Shown in pieces: positions 34,818 to 41,299 of a DNA stretch of 41,299 nt (position 1 is its first letter; the number at the start of each line of letters is the position of its first letter). The notes under the pieces were generated by a model. That model worked only from the letters and a program-made list of their open reading frames with translations, ran no database searches and had not been told where the DNA came from. Origin of the DNA: a virus; IMG/VR virus record IMGVR_UViG_3300031599_000014, positions 1 through 41,299 of that record; one strand, 5' to 3'. A program made the translations under genes and the position numbers.

Positions 34818-36184
34818 GCAACGAACAACGCATAACAGAATTAAAACTAAAAAAAGATCTAATAAATTCTGTTAGTTGTAGTTTCTGTACGGCTAAGTGG
34901 TTACAAACAACCCTTATGTTACAAAATGGATATAATCATAGTTGCCACCACCCGGCACCGCATAAAATTCCATTAGAAGAAATAGAAGCAGACCCTGCGG
35001 CATTGCACAATAGTAAGTTTAAAAAAGAACAACGTGCTATGATGTTAAAAGGCGACCGCCCTTTAGAATGTGATTACTGTTGGAAGATTGAAGATTTAGA
35101 TAAAGAGTATTTTTCAGACAGACACTATAAAACAGCAGATACTTGGGCATGGGATAGGTTTGAAGATATTGCTAAAAGTGATCCACAAGACAATGTGTAT
35201 CCTAGTTACTTAGAAGTTAGTTTTAGTAATGCTTGCAACTTTGCGTGTGCTTACTGCTCGCCTGAAATTAGCAGTAAGTGGATGGAGGATATAAAACAAA
35301 ATGGTGAGTATCCAGACGGTGCTCATAATTTAGATTACTTAAAGAAAACAGGTAAATTTCCATATGCAAACAACGAAGACAATCCGTATGTAACAGCATT
35401 TTGGAAATGGTTTCCTGATGCACTTCCGCATTTAAAAGTTCTACGTATTACAGGCGGCGAACCTACAATGAGTAAAGATACTTGGAAGTTATTAGATTAC
35501 ATAATTAATAATCCACAACCTCAATTAGAAATTGCAGTTAATACAAATTTAAATGTTCCAGCAAAGCTAATAGATAAATTAATATACTATAGCGGCGAGC
35601 TTGAAGGTAAACTTAAAAAGTTTGACATATACACAAGTGCTGAAGCAGTTGGTGATCAAAATGATTATGTAAGAGATGGAATGAATTACAAAGTTTGGAT
35701 GACTAATGTACATCGTATGTTGTATGAAACTAATAGTACTGTAGCAATAATGACAACTATTAATATTTTAAGTTTGCCTAGCTTTGCTAAATTTATACAA
35801 GACGTTATGGAACTTAGAAAAGATTACAATTTAAATTTTGAACACAATAGAATTCCGTTAAGCATTAACTATCTTAGATGGCCTTTGCATTTACAAACTA
35901 TACTATTAGATAAAGAACAACGTGTAAAGTACGCTAATGAAATTGAAAGTACTTCAGAAGCATGGCTCAAGTATTACAGTAAAGAAAAATATGCTAGAAT
36001 TTACTTAGAAGAATTTGATCAAATAAAACGGTTGTGTAACTATCTTAGAAACACAGAACCAGCTATTCAATATCGTGGTAACTTTTGCAGATATATACAT
36101 GCATACGATAAGCGTCGAAACAAAAACTTTAAGAATACTTTTCCAGAGTACTCAACATTATTAGAGGATTGGCATGCCAGCTAA
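34814..36184 (+). CDS. Radical SAM enzyme 1 (N-terminal twitch-type, group A)
   Basis: 456 residues. Radical SAM core: the CX3CX2C motif CNFACAYC (Cys141, 145, 148) binds the [4Fe-4S] cluster that cleaves S-adenosylmethionine, and ITGGEP (Gly214-Pro217) is the SAM-amino-binding strand. Ahead of the core lies a second Cys set: SCSFCTAKW (Cys22, 25), SCHHP (Cys44) and ECDYCW (Cys86, 89), resembling the half-SPASM 'twitch' auxiliary-cluster motif, placed N-terminally. Twitch/SPASM enzymes often modify peptides or sugars. This is closest to gene 2 of the array (HPAPHKIPLEE, KGDRPLECDYCWK, CRYIHAYDKRRNKN). No substrate-specific motif recognised. Start overlaps the previous stop (ATGA); no clear SD, so translation is probably coupled. 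Confidence 0.88.
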   Translation: MSNEQRITELKLKKDLINSVSCSFCTAKWLQTTLMLQNGYNHSCHHPAPHKIPLEEIEADPAALHNSKFKKEQRAMMLKGDRPLECDYCWKIEDLDKEYFSDRHYKTADTWAWDRFEDIAKSDPQDNVYPSYLEVSFSNACNFACAYCSPEISSKWMEDIKQNGEYPDGAHNLDYLKKTGKFPYANNEDNPYVTAFWKWFPDALPHLKVLRITGGEPTMSKDTWKLLDYIINNPQPQLEIAVNTNLNVPAKLIDKLIYYSGELEGKLKKFDIYTSAEAVGDQNDYVRDGMNYKVWMTNVHRMLYETNSTVAIMTTINILSLPSFAKFIQDVMELRKDYNLNFEHNRIPLSINYLRWPLHLQTILLDKEQRVKYANEIESTSEAWLKYYSKEKYARIYLEEFDQIKRLCNYLRNTEPAIQYRGNFCRYIHAYDKRRNKNFKNTFPEYSTLLEDWHAS

Positions 36185-37619
36185 ACAAGATGAAACATTG
36201 CTACAGTACAGGCAACGTATAATAGATCCAAAGAGTACTAGCTTCTGTGGTGCAAAATGGTTTAATGCAACTACTTGGTTAGGTAGTGGTACAACTGCTA
36301 GTTGTCACCACCCGCCGGCACATCAGATTCCATTAGAAGAAGTAGAAGAAAACTACACAGCAATTCATAACACTAAACATAAGAAAGAAATGCGCAGGCA
36401 AATGCAAAAGGGCGAACGCCCTGCAGAGTGTGAGTATTGCTGGAAGATGGAAGATATGAAAAAAAATGCAGTTAGTGATCGCACCTTTAAAACTATTATC
36501 TATACAGACGAAGAACTACAGGCTGCATATGATGCAGACTGGAATGAAAATGCTAATCTTAAAACATTTGAAATAGCATTTGATCGAGTTTGCAACCTAG
36601 CATGTAGTTACTGCAATGCTAGTTTTAGTACTACATGGGCAAAAGATATTAATAAGAATGGTCCTTATGAAAACTTAGTCAGTGATGGCGCAGGTGCGTT
36701 TAAACACAATGGTGATTGGGCCGCTCCGTACAATGATGATGCAGACAATCCTTATATACAAGCATTTTGGAAATGGTGGGATAACGGTCTTGCAGATAGT
36801 TTAGATGAACTACGCATTACAGGCGGCGAACCATTAATGAGCGGCAACACTTGGAAACTATTTGATTGGTATTCTAAACAGAAATCAGATATGCGATTTG
36901 CTATTAACTCGAACTTAATTGCAAAAGAAAGCATTATTAATAAGTTAATTGAGAAAGCCCAAGGAATTAAAAAGTTCCACATTTATACTAGCTGTGAAGC
37001 AGTTGGTGAACAAGCTGAATACATCCGAGACGGGCTAGTTTACGATCAATGGGTAAACAACGTAACACGTATTTTAGATGAAACTGACGTAGAGCTACAT
37101 TGCATGATGACTATTAATAGCTTATGCTTGTTTAGTATTACAGAATTTCTTGATCAAATATATACGCTAAAAGAACGTACAGGAACAAAAACGCCGACAG
37201 TAAGTTTAAACTTATTACGTTTTCCAAGTTTCCAAAGTCCTTTAGCATTGCCAGTACATCTTAAAGATTATTGCTACAATAAACTAAATGATTGGTATAA
37301 CGCAAACAAGCACAAAGCGTTATGGCACGAGCATGAAAAAGCAAGCATTGAACGCTTAATAGATTATCTAGTTACTGTAGATGCTCCGCATAGACGCACA
37401 AGCAATCCTGTAACACTATGGCGTGACTTCAAAACATTTTATGCACAATACGATGTAAGACGAAATAAAAACATAAACGTGTTTCCTAAAATCCTAACAG
37501 ATTGGATAGAAAGTATTCCTGATACAGATTCAAGTATTATGGAACTTGCAGAAAAAGAAGGTTGGATATTAAATCCTGACAATAAGAATATTGCCAAGGA
37601 ACTAGCTACGTATGAGTGA
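36174..37619 (+). CDS. Radical SAM enzyme 2 (N-terminal twitch-type, group A)
   Basis: 481 residues, paralogue of enzyme 1. N-terminal cluster residues: FCGAKW (Cys25), SCHHP (Cys44), ECEYCWK (Cys86, 89). Core: CNLACSYC (Cys140, 144, 147) and ITGGEP (Gly217-Pro220). Shared later segments include FHIYTSCEAVGEQAEYIRDG (enzyme 1: FDIYTSAEAVGDQNDYVRDG) and YDVRRNKNINVFP. A C-terminal tail of about 45 residues (SIPDTDSSIMELAEKEGWIL) is not seen in enzyme 1. The 11-base overlap with the previous gene and an AGAGGA-type SD at about 36163 support the ATG at 36174. As with its sister, the substrate is unknown; the extra cluster may hold or orient a peptide, sugar or lipid-linked substrate. Confidence 0.88.
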   Translation: MPAKQDETLLQYRQRIIDPKSTSFCGAKWFNATTWLGSGTTASCHHPPAHQIPLEEVEENYTAIHNTKHKKEMRRQMQKGERPAECEYCWKMEDMKKNAVSDRTFKTIIYTDEELQAAYDADWNENANLKTFEIAFDRVCNLACSYCNASFSTTWAKDINKNGPYENLVSDGAGAFKHNGDWAAPYNDDADNPYIQAFWKWWDNGLADSLDELRITGGEPLMSGNTWKLFDWYSKQKSDMRFAINSNLIAKESIINKLIEKAQGIKKFHIYTSCEAVGEQAEYIRDGLVYDQWVNNVTRILDETDVELHCMMTINSLCLFSITEFLDQIYTLKERTGTKTPTVSLNLLRFPSFQSPLALPVHLKDYCYNKLNDWYNANKHKALWHEHEKASIERLIDYLVTVDAPHRRTSNPVTLWRDFKTFYAQYDVRRNKNINVFPKILTDWIESIPDTDSSIMELAEKEGWILNPDNKNIAKELATYE

Positions 37620-38907
37620 GTATTTCTGTGTAGCACCGTGGACACATACATACGTTAGCCCTCAAGGTGAACGTAGACTTTGTTGTGCAAGCAGAGAAGA
37701 ACCTCAGTTCCAAAAGCAATATATTGATAGCGGCGACAATAACAATACAGAGTTTAATCCGTCTACATTAAAAGAGCATTGGAATAGTGCATACATGAAA
37801 GATATACGGAAACGTATGTTAGCTGGTGAAAAATTAAGTCAGTGTGATGTGTGTAATAATCAAATACTAAACTTACACACTTATAAAAGCTATTTTAATA
37901 ATACATTGTTTCCAAACAAGATACAGGATATTATTGATAACACTGCGGAAGACGGGCACACTACGTTAACTCCAGTTAGCTATGATTATAGAATTTCAAA
38001 TTTATGTAATTTCAAATGCCGTATGTGCGGAGAACAACTAAGTTCAAGTTGGGAAACAGAAAAAATAATACATGATAGAGTTAACTATGATGATGCTAAA
38101 TGGATGGTACCCGACACTCGTAAAAAGATTTCAAGATTTCAAAAAGACGTATTAGAAGTAGAATTACAAGAAGCAGTCGACAACGGAACTGTTGAAGAAA
38201 TATACTGGGTAGGCGGCGAGCCTCTAATGTATGACATACATTGGAGAATAATGCAACAGCTAGTAGATAGCGGTAAAAGTAAAGATGTAGTTATTCGTTA
38301 TAATACAAACCTAAGCAGAGTTATATATAAAAATTATAGTTTATATGATTTGCTTCCTCATTTTAAAAAAGTAAATGTATGTGCAAGTATTGATGGTGTT
38401 GGTACTGTAGGAGAGTATATACGCACAGGATTAAAATGGAACCAGTGGATTGATAATTTTAAGCAGGGGCATTTTTTAATTGACCAATACGGTGACGATG
38501 CATTAGTATTTGACGTTACACTTACGACTCCAGGGTTGTTTGATTTAAAAAATATGTTTGATTGTGTTACTGAGCTAGGAGTAAAAAGCTATTTTAAAAT
38601 AACCTTTGCTTTTGATCCTTCGGTAGTAATGAGTCCGTTGTGTTTGCCTAAAGATATACTAGAAGAAACAGTTAACGAATTATTAGAATATATGGAGCCT
38701 CGTGTTACTCCAAAAACACAAGTTTATATAGATACACTTAAAAACTTATTAACTCGCCCAACGTTTTATGAATCATATTCAGATGCAGAGAAAGGTATTA
38801 AACAGGGAAAAAGGAATATAGAATTTTTAGAAAGTATTAGAGACTGTGACGTAACTTTTAGAAGTATACTTAATGATCGTGCTAAAGAATGGTGGGACAA
38901 AATATGA
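37612..38907 (+). CDS. Radical SAM enzyme 3 (N-terminal twitch-type, group B)
   Basis: 431 residues. The N-terminus is a clear SPASM/twitch signature moved to the front: FCVAPWTH (Cys6), G19, LCCAS (Cys24, 25), HWNSAYMKDIRKRMLAGE, then CDVC (Cys78, 81). The core motif CNFKCRMC (Cys132, 136, 139) and GGEP (201-204) follow, with ASIDG and EYIRTGLKWNQW typical of peptide-modifying radical SAM enzymes. Group B differs from group A by FCxxPW and a CC pair instead of SCHH. SD AAGGA at 37596-37600; eight-base overlap with enzyme 2. A C-terminal basic stretch (AEKGIKQGKRNIEFL) ends the protein. Substrate unknown. Confidence 0.88.
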   Translation: MSEYFCVAPWTHTYVSPQGERRLCCASREEPQFQKQYIDSGDNNNTEFNPSTLKEHWNSAYMKDIRKRMLAGEKLSQCDVCNNQILNLHTYKSYFNNTLFPNKIQDIIDNTAEDGHTTLTPVSYDYRISNLCNFKCRMCGEQLSSSWETEKIIHDRVNYDDAKWMVPDTRKKISRFQKDVLEVELQEAVDNGTVEEIYWVGGEPLMYDIHWRIMQQLVDSGKSKDVVIRYNTNLSRVIYKNYSLYDLLPHFKKVNVCASIDGVGTVGEYIRTGLKWNQWIDNFKQGHFLIDQYGDDALVFDVTLTTPGLFDLKNMFDCVTELGVKSYFKITFAFDPSVVMSPLCLPKDILEETVNELLEYMEPRVTPKTQVYIDTLKNLLTRPTFYESYSDAEKGIKQGKRNIEFLESIRDCDVTFRSILNDRAKEWWDKI

Positions 38908-40118
38908 GTAAAACATTTTGTCCTTTACCGTGGACTCACTTAGCTACACACCCGCACGGCGCTGTTACACTTTGTTGCGAAAGTAACATGACAAATCGTG
39001 CAAGTGATTCACAAAATGCAAATGGTGATTTTCAAACTTTTCAAACTACAGAGTATGATTTGAATAAGATTATGAATAGTGATCTATTTAGAGAAGTACG
39101 TATGCAAATGCTTAACGGAAAAGAGCCTAGTGTTTGTTCAACGTGTTACAAATACGAAAGTATGGGAAATGAAAGTAAGCGGACAATAGAATTAGAGCGA
39201 CTTGATTATAGTTTAGAAGATGCTATATTAGATACTAACTTTGATGGATATATTGATCACACAAATTTTGAATTTATTGAATTAAGACTTGGTAACCATT
39301 GTAACTTAGCTTGTAGATCCTGCAACCCGTTTAGTAGTACAAAATGGATTAAAGATTGGGAAAAATTACATGGTGAAACTCCAGTTCAACAAAATCTATT
39401 TAATTGGCCCTTGGATGAAAAGTTTTGGGATAGTCTTAAGAAACATTGTAAAAAAATAAAACATTTATATATTAATGGAGGGGAACCTTTACTAATTGAC
39501 AAGCACAAGCACTTCTTACAGTTTTTAGTTGATGCTGGTTATGCTAAAAATATAGAATTAACATACAGTACTAATAGTACTATTATTGACGAAGGTTATG
39601 TAGACATTTGGAGACAGTTTAAGTACGTTAACTTTTGGCTTAGTATTGATGACATTCAAGAAAGAAATGAATATCTAAGATACCCATCTAATTGGACTAA
39701 AACAATTGAAGCGTTAACTTGGTTTAGTTCTTTATACAATTACGAAGACCGAGGCGAGCATAGGTTACGTCCTAGGGTAATGCAAACAGTAAGTATAATG
39801 AATATCTATTATGTAAAAGAGGCGCACGACTTTTTTGAAAAACTTAATCTAACTGTGGATCATAATTTTGTTAATGATCCTAGTTATTATAATGCTGTAA
39901 ATTTACCACCGTATGCAAAACAAAAAGCATTAGACAGGTTAAAAGGCATACCGCCACATATACATAGCAAGTTCCGAAACTTTTTAAATATCGATAATAA
40001 TACTGATCACTTTGCAAAGTTTTTTGTGGTTAATAATAAACTAGACGAAATAAGAAAAGAATCATTTAAAGATATATTCGGAGAATGGTACGAAATATTA
40101 AGGAGATCAAATGGATAA
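38904..40118 (+). CDS. Radical SAM enzyme 4 (N-terminal twitch-type, group B)
   Basis: 404 residues from the ATG at 38904, preferred over the in-frame ATG at 38889 because it gives the usual ATGA overlap and aligns MSKTFCPLPWTH with MSEYFCVAPWTH of enzyme 3. N-terminal cluster: Cys6, Cys24-25 (LCCES), Cys78 and 81 (CSTC). Core: CNLACRSC (Cys133, 137, 140), then NGGEP (192-195), STNST and LSIDD. Here the usual SIDG reads SIDD, a small difference from enzymes 3 and 5. The C-terminal 100 residues contain a basic helix (YAKQKALDRLKGIP). Substrate unknown. Confidence 0.87.
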   Translation: MSKTFCPLPWTHLATHPHGAVTLCCESNMTNRASDSQNANGDFQTFQTTEYDLNKIMNSDLFREVRMQMLNGKEPSVCSTCYKYESMGNESKRTIELERLDYSLEDAILDTNFDGYIDHTNFEFIELRLGNHCNLACRSCNPFSSTKWIKDWEKLHGETPVQQNLFNWPLDEKFWDSLKKHCKKIKHLYINGGEPLLIDKHKHFLQFLVDAGYAKNIELTYSTNSTIIDEGYVDIWRQFKYVNFWLSIDDIQERNEYLRYPSNWTKTIEALTWFSSLYNYEDRGEHRLRPRVMQTVSIMNIYYVKEAHDFFEKLNLTVDHNFVNDPSYYNAVNLPPYAKQKALDRLKGIPPHIHSKFRNFLNIDNNTDHFAKFFVVNNKLDEIRKESFKDIFGEWYEILRRSNG

Positions 40119-41298
40119 ATTTTTCTGTGTTGCGCCATTCGTTCATATGTATGCACACCCTGACGGGGCTGTTAAGACTTGTTGTGCAGGTATCGATAAC
40201 TTTGGTAACCTAAAAACTAATTCACTTGAAGAGATTTGGGATAATGATAAGTTTACCCAACTGCGAAAAGATTTTATTGCAGGCGATGTCACTGATCTTG
40301 TAAAGAGTAATTGTGCAACTTGTGTTAATTTTGAAAAGAGTAAAATACATTCTTTGCGTGAAGGCTTAAATGCAGAGTTTACAGAACATGCTATAATAGA
40401 GGAGAAGCCTGACTTAAATCTCCTCTACATAGATTTCCGATTTAATAACTTTTGTAACTTCAAGTGCAGGGGTTGCTATCATGAGTACAGTAGTTCTATT
40501 GCTAATGAAGATGCTGGCAAATCCGTGCCTATTATCTATGCTGGAAAGACTCTTGAGGATTTATACAACCAAACATTACCGCACTTGAAATACACTAAGA
40601 AGATTTATTTTGCTGGAGGAGAGCCTTTAATACAATGGGAACATTGGAAAATATTAGATAAGTTGTTAGAACAAAACAACACTGATATCTCACTAGTGTA
40701 CAACACAAATTTTAGTACTATGAAATATAAAAATAAAAACGTGATAGATTACTGGAAACAATTCAAAAATATAAAACTACTTCTTAGCATTGACGGGATG
40801 GAAAAGGGCGGTGACTGGTGGAGGCATGGTAACAGCTGGAAAAAGCTACAGAATAACATTGAAACTGTTAAGACTGAATGCCCGCACATTTCTCTAGGAG
40901 TTACTTGTACTGTAGGCTGGGCTAATCTATACACTGCAATGGATTTAATTGACTATTGCTCGGATACTCATTTAATAAATCCAGAAGACATTAATATAAA
41001 CGTTTTACAATACCCAGTACACTTCTGTGTGCAGACTGTGCCTGACTGGAAGAAACAAGAACTAGAAATACGCATTAAAAAAACCTTTAGTAAATACATT
41101 AGTATGGGATTTGAAGATGACTCCCTACTAGCCAGAAATTTGATTGCATTAATTGATTTTATGTGGGCAAAAAAAGGGGACACTAAAAAAGTTAAAGGTG
41201 GGTGGTCCCAGATGGTAACAAAAAAAGATATGCTTAGAGGTGAAAATTTCTTTGAAGCATTTCCAGAACATATAAACATGAGAGAGTTAGTTGAATGA
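40111..41298 (+). CDS. Radical SAM enzyme 5 (N-terminal twitch-type, group B)
   Basis: 395 residues, complete, ending three bases inside the window edge region. N-terminal cluster: FCVAPF (Cys6), TCCAG (Cys24, 25), CATC (Cys68, 71), with EEIWDNDKFTQLRKDFIAGD between them, the clearest SPASM-like spacing of the five. Core: CNFKCRGC (Cys115, 119, 122), AGGEP (169-172), LSIDG. Strong SD AAGGAG at 40100-40105, five bases before the ATG, and an eight-base overlap with enzyme 4. Closest to enzyme 3. The last residues overlap the start of a further gene (ATG at 41295). Substrate unknown. Confidence 0.88.
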   Translation: MDKFFCVAPFVHMYAHPDGAVKTCCAGIDNFGNLKTNSLEEIWDNDKFTQLRKDFIAGDVTDLVKSNCATCVNFEKSKIHSLREGLNAEFTEHAIIEEKPDLNLLYIDFRFNNFCNFKCRGCYHEYSSSIANEDAGKSVPIIYAGKTLEDLYNQTLPHLKYTKKIYFAGGEPLIQWEHWKILDKLLEQNNTDISLVYNTNFSTMKYKNKNVIDYWKQFKNIKLLLSIDGMEKGGDWWRHGNSWKKLQNNIETVKTECPHISLGVTCTVGWANLYTAMDLIDYCSDTHLINPEDININVLQYPVHFCVQTVPDWKKQELEIRIKKTFSKYISMGFEDDSLLARNLIALIDFMWAKKGDTKKVKGGWSQMVTKKDMLRGENFFEAFPEHINMRELVE

Positions 41299-41299
41299 T
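41295..41299 (+). CDS. Start codon of a further cassette gene, cut by window end
   Basis: ATGAT at the very end: an ATG at 41295-41297 overlaps the TGA of radical SAM enzyme 5 by the same four-base ATGA pattern used at five other junctions in this cassette. Only one codon is visible, so nothing can be said about the product. Confidence 0.45.

Noticed and set aside
38889-38891. Upstream ATG as start of radical SAM enzyme 4
   Set aside because: The ATG at 38904 gives the cassette's usual four-base overlap and aligns with enzyme 3; the extra MVGQN has no counterpart.

Overview
This window looks like part of an AT-rich genome of a T4-like contractile-tailed phage (myovirus), most probably marine. 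Evidence: the order hub / gp5 / gp25 / gp6 / giant wedge protein / fibres is a T4-type baseplate module. Several gene starts are preceded by a T4-type late-promoter word (TATAAATA or ATAAATA). The expanded gp6 and the giant protein resemble those I remember from cyanophage and SAR11-phage relatives. No host genes, tRNAs, CRISPR arrays, insertion sequences or attachment sites were seen. All genes are on the + strand and tightly packed. No stretch over about 60 bases lacks a gene; the longest gaps are 5923-5979 and 31210-31267, and both carry promoter-like signals.

Region 1 (1-9537) is the baseplate hub and inner wedge. It holds a 5'-truncated hub protein, a gp5 spike with OB fold, beta-helix needle and a C-terminal GH19-type lysozyme domain, a small CHAP/NlpC-type cell-wall hydrolase, gp25, and a large gp6 ending in 24 consecutive serines. 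Region 2 (9537-24305) is one gene for a 4,922-residue structural protein at the gp7 position. It contains seven FG-GAP-like propeller blades interrupted by insertions, four short carbohydrate-binding-like modules, glycine-rich repeats and a fibre-like C-terminus. Region 3 (24331-31209) holds a small conserved structural protein, three fibre proteins that share an N-terminal attachment domain but have different tips, and one more virion-like protein.

Region 4 (31213-41299) is the unusual part. A textbook sigma70 promoter (TTGACA, 17 bp, TATACT), its -10 box inside a 16-bp perfect palindrome, starts a cassette in which every internal gene junction overlaps by 4, 8 or 11 bases. It encodes a small conserved-looking protein, two paralogous GT-A-type glycosyltransferase-like proteins, an unknown protein, a third glycosyltransferase-like protein, and five tandem radical SAM enzymes. 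Each of the five has its extra-cluster (twitch/SPASM-like) cysteine motif N-terminal to the radical SAM core. The start codon of one more gene overlaps the last stop at the window edge, so the cassette continues.

Inference: regions 1-3 are late virion genes. Region 4 is transcribed differently, probably early by host-type polymerase, and looks like an enzyme pathway combining sugar transfer and radical chemistry. Its product (a modified host surface glycan, a decorated virion protein, or something else) cannot be read from the sequence. It is the best candidate here for an undescribed system.
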